Part shown: one piece after another, positions 26,892 through 36,066 of the stretch | Layout: every line of letters starts with the position of its first letter | How positions within the stretch are numbered: the first letter of the stretch is position 1 | From: Pseudomonas sp. PD9R | GTDB taxonomy: Bacteria > Pseudomonadota > Gammaproteobacteria > Pseudomonadales > Pseudomonadaceae | Length of the DNA: 64,000 nucleotides | NCBI RefSeq assembly: GCF_019200975.1 | Contig: NZ_JAHTMR010000006.1 | Coordinates: 248,001-312,000 of the forward strand | Reading direction: 5' to 3' | Notes under the pieces: generated by a model | Databases searched by the model: none | What the model was told of the DNA's origin: nothing | What the model saw: the letters and a program-made list of their open reading frames with translations, nothing else | Program-made: the position numbers and the translations under genes

Positions 26892-29456
26892 ATGCGTATA
26901 GACCGTTTAACCAGCAAGTTGCAGTTAGCCTTGTCCGACGCCCAATCCCTGGCCGTCGGTCTTGATCATCCGGCCATCGAGCCGGCGCATTTGATGCAAG
27001 CCCTGCTCGAGCAACAGGGCGGTTCGATCAAACCCCTGTTGATGCAAGTGGGTTTCGATGTCAACAGCCTGCGTAAAGAGCTGACCAAAGAGCTCGACCA
27101 ACTGCCAAAAATCCAGAACCCGACCGGCGACGTGAACATGTCGCAGGATCTGGCGCGTCTGCTTAACCAGGCTGATCGCCTGGCTCAACAGAAGGGCGAC
27201 CAGTTCATCTCCAGCGAACTGGTGCTGCTCGCGGCGATGGATGAAAACAGCAAGCTCGGCAAATTGTTGCTCGGCCAGGGCGTGAGTAAGAAAGCCCTGG
27301 AAAACGCGATCAATAACCTGCGTGGTGGCGAGGCGGTCAATGACCCCAACCACGAAGAGTCACGCCAGGCCCTGGATAAATACACCGTCGACCTGACCAA
27401 GCGCGCCGAAGACGGCAAGCTTGACCCGGTGATTGGCCGTGACGATGAAATTCGCCGGACCATCCAGGTGCTACAGCGCCGCACCAAAAACAACCCGGTG
27501 CTGATCGGTGAGCCTGGCGTCGGTAAAACCGCCATCGCCGAAGGCCTGGCCCAACGCATCATCAATGGTGAAGTGCCCGATGGTCTGAAAGGCAAGCGCC
27601 TGCTGTCTCTGGATATGGGCGCGTTGATCGCCGGTGCCAAGTATCGCGGTGAGTTCGAAGAACGCCTGAAATCCCTGCTGAATGAACTGTCGAAGCAGGA
27701 AGGGCAGATCATTCTGTTTATCGACGAACTGCATACCATGGTCGGCGCCGGTAAAGGCGAAGGCTCGATGGATGCGGGCAACATGCTCAAACCGGCACTG
27801 GCTCGCGGTGAGTTGCATTGCGTCGGCGCGACCACGCTCAACGAGTACCGCCAATATATAGAGAAGGATGCCGCGCTCGAACGACGTTTCCAGAAAGTCC
27901 TGGTGGACGAGCCGAGCGAAGAAGACACCATCGCGATCCTGCGTGGCCTGAAAGAACGCTACGAGGTTCACCACAAGGTGGCGATCACCGACGGTGCGAT
28001 CATCGCGGCGGCCAAGCTCAGCCATCGCTATATCACTGACCGGCAGTTGCCGGACAAGGCGATCGACCTGATCGACGAAGCCGCCAGCCGCATCCGCATG
28101 GAAATCGACTCCAAGCCGGAAGTGCTGGACCGTCTGGAGCGTCGGCTGATTCAGCTGAAGGTGGAATCCCAGGCGCTGAAGAAAGAAAGCGACGAAGCGG
28201 CGATCAAACGCCTGGAAAAACTCCAGGAAGAAATTGTTCGTCTGGAGCGTGAGTACTCGGATCTGGAAGAAATCTGGAACTCGGAAAAAGCCGAGGTTCA
28301 GGGTTCTGCGCAGATTCAGCAGAAGATCGAACAGTCTCGTCAGGAACTGGAAACCGCGCGCCGCAAAGGCGACCTGAACCGCATGGCCGAATTGCAGTAC
28401 GGGGTAATCCCGGACCTGGAGCGCAGCCTGCAGATGGTCGACCAGCATGGCAAAAGTGAAAACCAGTTGCTGCGCAGTAAGGTAACTGAGGAAGAGATCG
28501 CTGAAGTCGTGTCGAAATGGACCGGCATCCCCGTGTCGAAAATGCTCGAGGGCGAGCGCGACAAGCTGATGAAGATGGAAAGCCTGTTGCACCAACGTGT
28601 GATCGGCCAGGACGAAGCAGTGGTCGCGGTTTCGAACGCGGTGCGGCGTTCCCGTGCCGGGTTGTCCGACCCGAATCGCCCAAGCGGTTCGTTCATGTTC
28701 CTCGGCCCGACCGGTGTTGGTAAAACCGAGCTGTGCAAGGCGCTGGCCGAATTTCTCTTCGATACTGAAGAGGCGATGGTGCGAATCGATATGTCCGAGT
28801 TCATGGAGAAACATTCCGTGGCTCGCTTGATCGGTGCGCCACCAGGATACGTGGGGTATGAAGAGGGCGGTTACCTGACCGAGGCGGTGCGTCGCAAGCC
28901 TTATTCGGTGATCCTGCTGGACGAGGTCGAGAAGGCGCATCCGGATGTGTTCAATATCTTGCTGCAAGTGCTTGAAGATGGTCGCCTGACCGACAGCCAT
29001 GGCCGCACGGTGGATTTCAAAAACACTGTGATCGTCATGACGTCCAACCTGGGTTCGGTGCAGATCCAGGAGCTGGTGGGTGATCGTGAGGCGCAGCGTG
29101 CCGCAGTAATGGATGCCATTTCTTCGCACTTCCGGCCGGAGTTCATCAACCGGGTGGACGAAGTGGTGATCTTCGAGCCTTTGGCGCGGGATCAGATCGC
29201 GGGCATTACCGAGATCCAGTTGAGTCGTTTGCGCAGTCGCCTCACCGAGCGTGAGCTGAAGCTGGAACTCAGCCCTGAGGCGATGGATAAGCTGATCGCA
29301 GTCGGTTACGACCCGGTGTACGGCGCACGGCCGCTCAAACGAGCGATCCAGCGCTGGATCGAGAACCCGCTGGCTCAGCTGATTCTGTCCGGTCGCTTCA
29401 TGCCGGGCGATACCGCCAAGGGTGTCGTGGAAAACGACGAAATCGTCTTCGTCTGA
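26892..29456 (+). CDS. clpB: ATP-dependent disaggregase ClpB
   Basis: 854 residues. An N-terminal Clp repeat domain (1-145), AAA+ module 1 with Walker A GEPGVGKT (206-213), a long coiled-coil middle domain (about 400-530, rich in Glu/Lys/Leu), and AAA+ module 2 with GPTGVGKT (605-612). It works with DnaK to resolubilise aggregates. AAGGAAGGTG is a strong ribosome site. The upstream sigma32-like promoter fits heat-shock control. Confidence 0.97.
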   Translation: MRIDRLTSKLQLALSDAQSLAVGLDHPAIEPAHLMQALLEQQGGSIKPLLMQVGFDVNSLRKELTKELDQLPKIQNPTGDVNMSQDLARLLNQADRLAQQKGDQFISSELVLLAAMDENSKLGKLLLGQGVSKKALENAINNLRGGEAVNDPNHEESRQALDKYTVDLTKRAEDGKLDPVIGRDDEIRRTIQVLQRRTKNNPVLIGEPGVGKTAIAEGLAQRIINGEVPDGLKGKRLLSLDMGALIAGAKYRGEFEERLKSLLNELSKQEGQIILFIDELHTMVGAGKGEGSMDAGNMLKPALARGELHCVGATTLNEYRQYIEKDAALERRFQKVLVDEPSEEDTIAILRGLKERYEVHHKVAITDGAIIAAAKLSHRYITDRQLPDKAIDLIDEAASRIRMEIDSKPEVLDRLERRLIQLKVESQALKKESDEAAIKRLEKLQEEIVRLEREYSDLEEIWNSEKAEVQGSAQIQQKIEQSRQELETARRKGDLNRMAELQYGVIPDLERSLQMVDQHGKSENQLLRSKVTEEEIAEVVSKWTGIPVSKMLEGERDKLMKMESLLHQRVIGQDEAVVAVSNAVRRSRAGLSDPNRPSGSFMFLGPTGVGKTELCKALAEFLFDTEEAMVRIDMSEFMEKHSVARLIGAPPGYVGYEEGGYLTEAVRRKPYSVILLDEVEKAHPDVFNILLQVLEDGRLTDSHGRTVDFKNTVIVMTSNLGSVQIQELVGDREAQRAAVMDAISSHFRPEFINRVDEVVIFEPLARDQIAGITEIQLSRLRSRLTERELKLELSPEAMDKLIAVGYDPVYGARPLKRAIQRWIENPLAQLILSGRFMPGDTAKGVVENDEIVFV

Positions 29457-29464
29457 TCCACTTT

Positions 29465-29564
29465 TGTAGGAGCGAGCTTGCTCGCGATGGGCGATAACGA
29501 TAACGCGGACTTCCTGGATAAGCGCGGTGTCATTGAGTACTTCGCGAGCAAGCTCGCTCCTACA
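29465..29564. repeat. REP pair (REPIN), TGTAGGAGCGAGC type
   Basis: TGTAGGAGCGAGCTTGCTCG at 29465 and its reverse complement ending at 29564. Even the centre resembles the pair at 11866-11965 (ACGCGG...TGGAT...GCGCGGTGTC), so the two are close copies. Confidence 0.87.
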
Positions 29565-29584
29565 CAATCCATAGCCTAAACATC

Positions 29585-29611
29585 AGGCCTCGCATTGCGA
29601 GGCCTTTTTTT
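29585..29611 (+). terminator. Rho-independent terminator after clpB
   Basis: AGGCCTCGCATTGCGAGGCCT hairpin followed by a run of seven T. Confidence 0.88.
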
Positions 29612-29860
29612 CGCCAGGCTGTTGAACTCAAAGGAAAAGGCTTGTAAAGTGCGCCCCGCAGTAAGTCACCCGGAAGGGTTTCTGCTCCCCAAGCAGGAAT
29701 CTGAAATAAGTTGCAAATCATTAACTTGAAAGCAATTTAGGGGGTTGACAGAGGTGCTTAAGATTGTAGAATAGCGCGCCTCAGACACACGAACGCAGCG
29801 ATGCGAACGGGTCGAAGAGAACGCAGTAAAGCTTCAAAGTTGTAAATTGAAATATGTAGT
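29612..29860 (+). promoter_or_regulatory. tRNA leader region with sigma70 promoter
   Basis: No gene is seen in this 250-bp stretch. TTGACA (29745-29750), a 16-bp spacer and TAGAAT (29767-29772) form a strong promoter about 88 bp before the tRNA-Asn gene, followed by a GC-rich start (GCGCGCCTC) that resembles a stringent discriminator. Confidence 0.65.
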
Positions 29861-29936
29861 TCCGTGATAGCTCAGTCGGTAGAGCAAATGACTGTTAATC
29901 ATTGGGTCCCAGGTTCGAGTCCTGGTCACGGAGCCA
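29861..29936 (+). tRNA. tRNA-Asn (GTT)
   Basis: 76 nt including the encoded CCA; acceptor TCCGTGA pairs with TCACGGA, anticodon loop CTGTTAA gives GTT, T loop GGTTCGAGTCC. First of the four-gene tRNA cluster. Confidence 0.96.
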
Positions 29937-29945
29937 ATTTCAAAC

Positions 29946-30022
29946 CGGGGTATAGCGCAGTCCGGTAGCGCGCCTGCTTTGGGAGCAGGATGTCAGGAGT
30001 TCGAATCCCCTTACCCCGACCA
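29946..30022 (+). tRNA. tRNA-Pro (TGG), copy 1
   Basis: 77 nt including CCA; acceptor CGGGGTA pairs with TACCCCG, anticodon loop TTTGGGA gives TGG, T arm AGTTCGAATCCC. Identical to the copy at 30200-30276. Confidence 0.96.
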
Positions 30023-30027
30023 TTTTT

Positions 30028-30103
30028 GGGTCGTTAGCTCAGTTGGTAGAGCAGTTGGCTTTTAACCAATTGGTCGTAGGTTCGAATCCCACACGACCCA
30101 CCA
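30028..30103 (+). tRNA. tRNA-Lys (TTT)
   Basis: 76 nt including CCA; acceptor GGGTCGT pairs with ACGACCC, anticodon loop CTTTTAA gives TTT, T arm GGTTCGAATCCC. Its 3' end begins the 100-bp sequence repeated at 55444-55542. Confidence 0.96.
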
Positions 30104-30197
30104 TTTTTGAAACCAGTTAACGCTGGAATCGAATCTTAAGATCAGAGGCCAAAAGCGCTGATCGAAGAAGGCGACTTGGAAAGGTCGCCTTTTTTTT
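30098..30197. repeat. Left copy of ~100-bp direct repeat bracketing the O-antigen cluster
   Basis: It starts with the CCACCA 3' end of tRNA-Lys and runs through TTTTTGAAACC, GTTAACGCTGGAATC and a terminator. The same order and mostly the same bases recur at 55444-55542: the first 33 bp match at all but one position, the rest is diverged and the terminator stem differs in sequence. Confidence 0.8.
30168..30197 (+). terminator. Terminator after tRNA-Lys
   Basis: AAGGCGAC-(TTGGAAAG)-GTCGCCTT hairpin followed by a T run. It lies between tRNA-Lys and the second tRNA-Pro, so the latter may have been placed there later. Confidence 0.85.
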
Positions 30198-30199
30198 AC

Positions 30200-30276
30200 C
30201 GGGGTATAGCGCAGTCCGGTAGCGCGCCTGCTTTGGGAGCAGGATGTCAGGAGTTCGAATCCCCTTACCCCGACCA
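30200..30276 (+). tRNA. tRNA-Pro (TGG), copy 2
   Basis: 77 nt, identical to 29946-30022 including CCA. It follows the terminator at 30168-30197 by 2 bp and has its own terminator after it. Confidence 0.95.
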
Positions 30277-30281
30277 TACAT

Positions 30282-30312
30282 AAAAAAGGCGTCCAATAGG
30301 ACGCCTTTTTTA
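30282..30312 (+). terminator. Terminator after second tRNA-Pro
   Basis: AAAAAAGGCGTCC-AATA-GGACGCCTTTTTT, a strong symmetric hairpin that can act on both strands and isolates the tRNA unit from the O-antigen cluster. Confidence 0.88.
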
Positions 30313-30482
30313 TATTTGGAATCAAGCGTGTGCGCTGGATCAAGGACTGTTCAATGCATCGAGGCCATGCTAAAACCTTCCTGTTTGCCAGTCCGTCTGT
30401 AGTGCTCGCGCATCAAGGGTCACTGTCGCGACCCTCAGATTGATTGAGCGGTTTCCATAAGCATTTGCAGGTAAGGTTTTCC

Positions 30483-31253
30483 ATGAAGGCGGTAATTCTG
30501 GCGGGCGGACTTGGCACGCGCATTTCTGAAGAGTCTCATCTGCGTCCCAAGCCGATGATCGAAATTGGTGGCAAACCAATCCTCTGGCACATCATGAAGC
30601 TCTACTCTTCTTACGGAATCAATGATTTCGTAATTTGCTGTGGCTACAAGGGCTATGTGATCAAGGAGTATTTCGCGAACTACTTCCTGCACATGTCCGA
30701 TGTGACATTCGACATGTCCAACAACACCATGGAAGTTCATCAGCGCTACGTTGAGCCTTGGCGCGTCACGTTGGTCAATACCGGCGAGGATACTTTGACC
30801 GGTGGGCGCCTCAAGCGAGTCCGCGAACATCTGGGCGATGAGCCGTTCTGTTTTACCTATGGCGACGGTGTATCGGATGTGAACATCCGTGAATTGATCG
30901 ATTTTCACCATGCTCATGGCAAGCTTGCAACCGTCACGGCTATTCAGCCGCCTGGAAGGTACGGCGCTTTGAACATGCAAGGCGATCAGGTTGAGAGTTT
31001 CCAGGAAAAACCGGCCGGCGATGGTGCCTGGATCAACGGTGGTTACTTTGTGCTCAATCCGTCGGTCATTGATTACATTGCTGATGATCAATCCAGTTGG
31101 GAAGCCGAGCCGCTGATGCGGTTGGCTAATGAGGGTAACCTCATGGCTTACCAGCACAGTGGTTTTTGGCAGGCGATGGATACTTTGCGCGACAAAAATC
31201 ACCTCGAAGATTTGTGGAGCAAAGGTAACGCACCCTGGAAGCACTGGGCATGA
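30483..31253 (+). CDS. rfbF: Glucose-1-phosphate cytidylyltransferase
   Basis: 256 residues from ATG 30483. [17 protein letters not shown] (1-17) and [18 protein letters not shown] give the nucleotidyltransferase signature of RfbF, which makes CDP-glucose from CTP and glucose-1-phosphate. AGGTAAGG lies upstream. The stop overlaps the rfbG start (ATGA). First gene of the O-antigen cluster; it commits glucose to CDP-deoxysugar synthesis. Confidence 0.95.
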   Translation: MKAVILAGGLGTRISEESHLRPKPMIEIGGKPILWHIMKLYSSYGINDFVICCGYKGYVIKEYFANYFLHMSDVTFDMSNNTMEVHQRYVEPWRVTLVNTGEDTLTGGRLKRVREHLGDEPFCFTYGDGVSDVNIRELIDFHHAHGKLATVTAIQPPGRYGALNMQGDQVESFQEKPAGDGAWINGGYFVLNPSVIDYIADDQSSWEAEPLMRLANEGNLMAYQHSGFWQAMDTLRDKNHLEDLWSKGNAPWKHWA

Positions 31254-32329
31254 AACAGTTCGGCGATCTCTATCGGGGGCGCAAGGTCCTGCTCACCGGC
31301 CATACGGGCTTTAAGGGCAGTTGGCTGGCGACTTGGCTCTGCGAGCTAGGGGCGCAAGTGACCGGCCTTGGCCTGGCGCCTGAAAGCGCTCCGGCTCACT
31401 GGGATTTGCTGAACAACCCATCGATTGATTTACGGGGTGACATTCGCGATCCGGCGGTGGTTCGGGATGCATTCGAACGAGCCCAGCCAGAAATCGTCTT
31501 TCACCTTGCGGCCCAGGCGCTGGTCCGTCGCTCCTACCGCGATCCGCTGGAAAGCTGGTCGACCAATGTAATGGGTACTGCCAACGTACTTGAGGCCTGC
31601 AGACTTACGCCTAGTGTGCGGACAGTGATTGTCATCACGACGGACAAGGTATACGCCAATAATGAGTGGCCTTGGGGCTATCGTGAAAATGATCGTCTCG
31701 GCGGTCATGATCCTTACAGTGCTTCCAAAGCGGCCAGCGAATTGGTTGTCGACAGCTATCGCAAGGCATTCTGGAGCAGTGAAGATGCGCCGCTGATCGC
31801 TTCAGCCCGTGCTGGTAATGTCATTGGCGGGGGCGACTGGTCTGAAGATCGTCTGATTCCTGACCTGGTCCGGGCTGTTCAAGCCGGTACATCTCTGGAA
31901 ATCCGTTCTCCTCAATCCACCCGGCCTTGGCAGCATGTGCTGGAATGCCTGTCCGGCTATCTTTTGCTCGGTCAGCGTCTTCTGATGGTCGATAAGGCTA
32001 TCGCAAGCGGATGGAATTTTGGTCCCGCCCCTCAAGACAATCGTACGGTTGCCGAGGTTCTGACAGGGCTGCAGAAGTATTGGCCTGAACTCGCCTGGCA
32101 TACTACCTCGGTACCACAGCCTCACGAAGCCAACCTGTTGTACCTCGACTGCGCGCAGGCAAAAGCTCAGTTGCGTTGGCAGCCGGTCTGGAGTCTCGAG
32201 CAAAGCCTGGAAATGACGGCTGACTGGTATCGTCACCAATCTTCCACCGGCCAAGCGATCACCCGTGAACAATTGGGGAGCTATATCGCGGCGGCAGCAC
32301 AAGCCGGCTGTGTCTGGGTTGACTCATGA
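31250..32329 (+). CDS. rfbG: CDP-glucose 4,6-dehydratase
   Basis: 359 residues, extended SDR. The NAD motif is [10 protein letters not shown] (16-25), the catalytic tyrosine lies in [11 protein letters not shown], and TTDKVY is the Ser/Thr block of sugar dehydratases. It turns CDP-glucose into CDP-4-keto-6-deoxyglucose. Overlaps rfbF and the next gene by 4 nt each, so the first steps are translationally coupled. Confidence 0.95.
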   Translation: MKQFGDLYRGRKVLLTGHTGFKGSWLATWLCELGAQVTGLGLAPESAPAHWDLLNNPSIDLRGDIRDPAVVRDAFERAQPEIVFHLAAQALVRRSYRDPLESWSTNVMGTANVLEACRLTPSVRTVIVITTDKVYANNEWPWGYRENDRLGGHDPYSASKAASELVVDSYRKAFWSSEDAPLIASARAGNVIGGGDWSEDRLIPDLVRAVQAGTSLEIRSPQSTRPWQHVLECLSGYLLLGQRLLMVDKAIASGWNFGPAPQDNRTVAEVLTGLQKYWPELAWHTTSVPQPHEANLLYLDCAQAKAQLRWQPVWSLEQSLEMTADWYRHQSSTGQAITREQLGSYIAAAAQAGCVWVDS

Positions 32330-32877
32330 ATATCAGGCCAACAGCTATAAACGGCGCACTGGTGGTTGAAACCCAACCTTACCAGGACCACCGTGGTGCT
32401 TTCAGTCGGTTGTTCTGCGAAAAAAGCCTGGCTCAGGTATTAGGTTCGCAACATATCGTGCAGATCAACCATTCTCGTACCTCAACCGTCGGTGCCGTAC
32501 GAGGGCTGCATTTTCAGCACGCACCCCATGCAGAGATGAAAATGGTCCGTTGCTTGAAAGGGCGGGTATGGGATGTGGTCGTTGATTTGCGTGCCGACTC
32601 TCCGACATTTTTGCGCTGGCACGCTGAAGAGTTGAGCCCGCAAACCGGTCGTATGTTAGTGATTCCTCAAGGCTGCGCTCACGGCTTTCAAGTGCTGGAA
32701 GCCGAGAGTGAGCTTCTTTACCTGCACACCGCTTTCTATGAGCCAGCGGCCGAGGGGGCTGTGCGTTTTGATGATCCTCGGCTTGGAATCACTTGGCCGT
32801 TGGCTGTTACTGATCTTTCCGAGCGCGACAAGAATCACGCTTTGTTATCTAACGAATTCGCCGGACTTCATGTATGA
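32326..32877 (+). CDS. RfbC-like dTDP-4-dehydrorhamnose 3,5-epimerase family protein
   Basis: 183 residues, a cupin-type RmlC fold. Visible marks: DHRGAFSRLF (about 22-31), HSRTSTVGAVRGLHFQ (46-61) with the active-site His, KGRVWDVVVDLR and IPQGCAHGFQVL. It should epimerise the CDP-4-keto-6-deoxyhexose at C3 and/or C5. No rmlA/B/D genes are nearby, and its partners are CDP enzymes, so the substrate is more likely CDP-linked. Coupled at both ends. Confidence 0.85.
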   Translation: MNIRPTAINGALVVETQPYQDHRGAFSRLFCEKSLAQVLGSQHIVQINHSRTSTVGAVRGLHFQHAPHAEMKMVRCLKGRVWDVVVDLRADSPTFLRWHAEELSPQTGRMLVIPQGCAHGFQVLEAESELLYLHTAFYEPAAEGAVRFDDPRLGITWPLAVTDLSERDKNHALLSNEFAGLHV

Positions 32878-34097
32878 AATGTCGCCACTGCTCTGAGCCG
32901 CTGCAGCACACTTTTCTGGACCTCGGTTTTGCTCCACCCTCCAATTCGTACCTCAGCGAAGCGGAGTTGAGCGCACCAGAAATCTACTTTCCGCTCAAAT
33001 TGAAAGTGTGCGAGCACTGCTGGCTGGTGCAGACCGAAGATTACGCTCAGGCAGACCTGTTTTTTTCCAAGGATTACGCCTACTTCTCGTCCACTTCGAC
33101 CAGTTGGCTCGAACATGCGGCTGTTTATTCGAAGACCATGATCGAGCGATTGAGCCTCGGAGCTGACAGCTTTGTCATCGAAGTGGCTTCTAACGACGGA
33201 TACCTGCTGAAGAATTTTCTGGCTGCTGATATCCCATGCCTTGGGGTCGAGCCAACCGCTAGCACTGCCGCTGCTGCAGAGCAAATCGGTATTCCGGTAT
33301 TGCGTGAATTCTTCGGTGAGGAGTTGGGCAAGCGACTGGCGAAAGAAGGGCGACAGGCTGATCTGATTGCCGGCAACAATGTTTTTGCCCATGTCCCGGA
33401 TATCAATGACTTCACTCGTGGTCTGAAAGCAGCATTGAAACCAGGGGGAACCATTACCCTTGAATTTCCGCACCTCATGCGCCTGATCCAACACACCCAG
33501 TTCGACACCGTATACCACGAGCACTTTTCATATCTGTCGCTCTACACGGTAGACCGAATCTTTGCCCAGGCTGGTTTGCGGATCAGTGATGTGGAAGAGT
33601 TGTCGACACATGGAGGCAGCTTGCGCGTACATGGCTGTCATGTTGAGGATGGTCGCATTGACAGTCTCGGAGTCGCTCGTCTTCTTGATGCAGAGCTGAA
33701 ATTCGGGCTGCGGAATCTCGAAATTTATCAAGCTTTTCAATTGCGGGCCGATGACGTCAAGAATGGATTGCTCAGCTTCCTGATCGAGCAGAAGCGCGCG
33801 GGCAAACAGGTCGTTGCGTATGGTGCTGCTGCCAAGGGCAATACGCTGTTGAATTATGCAGGCGTTAAACCGGATCTCTTGGCCTATGTGTGTGATGCAG
33901 CGCCGTCCAAGCAAGGTAAATACCTTCCCGGGAGCCATATCCCGGTCTACTCGCCGCAGAAGCTGAAAGAAACTAAACCCGACACCGTGGTGATTCTGCC
34001 CTGGAACATCGCCGACGAAGTGATCGGTCATCACGGCTACGTCAGAGAGTGGGGCGGACAGTTTGTCACCGCTGTTCCGGCACTGGAGGTCAAATGA
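32874..34097 (+). CDS. NDP-hexose C-methyltransferase (TylC3/TcaB9-like)
   Basis: 407 residues. An N-terminal zinc-binding domain has C3, C6, C46 and C49 (CRHC ... CEHC). The SAM domain has VIEVASNDGY (101-110), and the sugar-acting motif YHEH (214-217) within DTVYHEHFSYLSLY matches the catalytic His/Glu of C3-methyltransferases. The C-terminal domain has AYGAAAKGNTLLNY. This family adds a methyl group at C3 of 4-keto deoxysugars, giving branched sugars. Gene order suggests the substrate is the RfbG product after epimerisation. Confidence 0.88.
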   Translation: MKCRHCSEPLQHTFLDLGFAPPSNSYLSEAELSAPEIYFPLKLKVCEHCWLVQTEDYAQADLFFSKDYAYFSSTSTSWLEHAAVYSKTMIERLSLGADSFVIEVASNDGYLLKNFLAADIPCLGVEPTASTAAAAEQIGIPVLREFFGEELGKRLAKEGRQADLIAGNNVFAHVPDINDFTRGLKAALKPGGTITLEFPHLMRLIQHTQFDTVYHEHFSYLSLYTVDRIFAQAGLRISDVEELSTHGGSLRVHGCHVEDGRIDSLGVARLLDAELKFGLRNLEIYQAFQLRADDVKNGLLSFLIEQKRAGKQVVAYGAAAKGNTLLNYAGVKPDLLAYVCDAAPSKQGKYLPGSHIPVYSPQKLKETKPDTVVILPWNIADEVIGHHGYVREWGGQFVTAVPALEVK

Positions 34098-35194
34098 GCG
34101 AGCGGATTTTTTACACCAAGCCTTCGATAACCGAGCTAGAAGTCGAGTACGCCACTGACGCGGCAAGAAACGGTTGGGGCGATAAGTGCTACGAATATAT
34201 CGTGCGTTTCGAAAATGCATTCAAGGCCCATCTTGGCGTTGAGTATGCGATTGCCACTTCGAGTTGTACGGGGGCCCTGCACATGGGCATGGCTGCTTTG
34301 GGCATAGGGCCAGGTGATGAAGTGATCATGGCGGACACCAACTGGATCGCCACCGTTTCTCCTGTCGAGCACCTGGGCGCTACGCCGGTATTCGTCGATA
34401 TTCTTCCCGACACCTGGTGCCTTGATCCCGATCAGGTTGAGTCAGCTATCACCCCTAAAACCAAAGCCATCGTCGCGGTGCACTTGTACGGCAATCTCTG
34501 CGATATGGATCGTCTGCTGGAAATCGGCGAGCGTCATGGTATTCCCGTAATAGAGGATGCGGCCGAGGCAATTGGTTCTGAGTATCACGGCAAGCGTGCC
34601 GGTAGCATGGGGGCTTTTGGCAGTTTTTCTTTCCATGGCACCAAGACGTTGACGACGGGCGAAGGCGGCATGTTCGTTACTAACGACGCAGCCCTTTACG
34701 AGAAAGTGCTGACGCTTTCAAACCATGGCAGGGCAAGGGGGCAGACTAAGCAATTCTGGCCGGACATGGTTGGTTTCAAATACAAGATGTCGAATATTCA
34801 GGCTGCGATTGGTTGTGCGCAAACCGAACGCATTGACCAGTTGATCCGGCGAAAGCAGGAGATCATGGGCCTGTACCGAGAAGGGCTGAAATCCTACTCG
34901 GGCATTGCGCTCAATGCGCAGCCTGAAGGAACGATCATTGGCGCGTGGATGCCAACAGTCGTTTTTGCAGAGCATACCGGGATGACCCGTGAGCGCTTGC
35001 AGCTGGCTTTTCAGGCGGCCAATATCGACGCTCGGGTATTTTTTCACCCGCTGTCCAGCTTACCGATGTTCGAGCCGCGGCCTGAGAATGTGAATGCCTA
35101 TTCCATTCCGCTACGTGCGATGAATCTGCCGAGTTACCACGACCTGACCGCTGTTGAACTAGAGCGGGTGTGCTCGGTTTTTTCGACATTGTGA
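34094..35194 (+). CDS. DegT/DnrJ/EryC1/StrS sugar aminotransferase
   Basis: 366 residues from ATG 34094, overlapping the C-methyltransferase stop. PLP features: SSCTGAL (56-62), EDAAEAIG (154-161) and the catalytic Lys K184 in SFHGTKT. Having Lys rather than His, it is a sugar aminotransferase (perosamine synthase-like, C4) and not an RfbH-type 3-dehydrase. It likely makes a 4-amino-4,6-dideoxy, possibly 3-C-methyl, CDP sugar. Confidence 0.9.
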   Translation: MSERIFYTKPSITELEVEYATDAARNGWGDKCYEYIVRFENAFKAHLGVEYAIATSSCTGALHMGMAALGIGPGDEVIMADTNWIATVSPVEHLGATPVFVDILPDTWCLDPDQVESAITPKTKAIVAVHLYGNLCDMDRLLEIGERHGIPVIEDAAEAIGSEYHGKRAGSMGAFGSFSFHGTKTLTTGEGGMFVTNDAALYEKVLTLSNHGRARGQTKQFWPDMVGFKYKMSNIQAAIGCAQTERIDQLIRRKQEIMGLYREGLKSYSGIALNAQPEGTIIGAWMPTVVFAEHTGMTRERLQLAFQAANIDARVFFHPLSSLPMFEPRPENVNAYSIPLRAMNLPSYHDLTAVELERVCSVFSTL

Positions 35195-35220
35195 TGGTAG
35201 ACCCTGAGCCAGAGCGCACC

Positions 35221-36063
35221 ATGAATAAATACTTGAGCCCAGAGCAGATTACCGAGTTTGAACGCAATGGCGTTTTGATAATTCGGAACTTTTATGACGA
35301 GTGTGACATTGGGGCGGTTCAGCGTGGTATCCACGATGTCATTGGTCAGGTCATGCTCAAGTACGGAATTACCGACCAGAGAGGCGCTTATAACCCGTTG
35401 AAATTCGATAGCGGTTATCTGGACCTGATCAAAATAAATCGCTCCTGGGGCGGAGAGATCTATGATGCGGTGAAACAAATCCCTGCGTTCATGCGACTGG
35501 TCGCGCATCCTCGGCACGAGTCGTTATTTTCGGAATTGAGACAGGGGGCTATTCCAGGCATTGCGGCGGGTGGGTACGGTATTCGTATCGATTGCCCATT
35601 CGAAGACAAATACCGTGCGATGTGGCATCAGGAATACCCGGCTCAGCTGCGAAGTGTAGATGGCCTGGTTTTCTGGAGCCCACTACTGGATTTGACCGAA
35701 GCGATGGGGCCGGTCGTATTCTGCCCTGAGTCTCACAAGCTGGGACCGTTGCCCGTTTACAGTGCTGATCCTGACGGCGCAGGGCGTTCCGGTGCGTACG
35801 CGTTGATGATTAAAGACGAGCAACAGTACCTGGAAAAGTACAGTAAAATTGCGCCACTGACTTCACCTGGTGATTTGGTCATCATCGATTTCATGCTCTT
35901 GCATTGCTCTGGTTATAACAAGAGCGATCGGGCCCGTTGGTCTATGCAATTCAGATACTTCAATTTTGCAGATCCTGTAGGCCGTTCACACGGTTGGAAA
36001 GGGTCCTATGCAGCTGGCGTTGATTTTCGCGCCGTACATCCAGAATTATTTCACGCGGAGTAA
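35221..36063 (+). CDS. Phytanoyl-CoA dioxygenase (PhyH)-family Fe(II)/2-oxoglutarate oxygenase
   Basis: 280 residues from ATG 35221 (MNKYLSPEQITEFERNGVLI). The metal triad reads H136-Q-E138 and H228 (LLHCSG), with R239 as the likely 2-oxoglutarate contact; the acidic ligand is Glu rather than the usual Asp. PhyH proteins in polysaccharide clusters hydroxylate or otherwise oxidise sugars or acyl groups. The substrate is unknown. Confidence 0.82.
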   Translation: MNKYLSPEQITEFERNGVLIIRNFYDECDIGAVQRGIHDVIGQVMLKYGITDQRGAYNPLKFDSGYLDLIKINRSWGGEIYDAVKQIPAFMRLVAHPRHESLFSELRQGAIPGIAAGGYGIRIDCPFEDKYRAMWHQEYPAQLRSVDGLVFWSPLLDLTEAMGPVVFCPESHKLGPLPVYSADPDGAGRSGAYALMIKDEQQYLEKYSKIAPLTSPGDLVIIDFMLLHCSGYNKSDRARWSMQFRYFNFADPVGRSHGWKGSYAAGVDFRAVHPELFHAE

Positions 36064-36066
36064 AAA

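Noticed and set aside
27471..29567. 698-codon open frame antisense to clpB
   Set aside because: Shadow of clpB codon bias; low-complexity His/Gln/Arg-rich translation and no family match.
30313..30482. JUMPStart/ops element before the O-antigen cluster
   Set aside because: GTAGTGCTCGCGC is only a loose match to GGCGGTAGCGTGC; not close enough to call.
35221..36063. Start of the PhyH gene at 35170, overlapping the aminotransferase
   Set aside because: The extra 17 residues are the aminotransferase end read in another frame; the family-like N-terminus begins at ATG 35221.
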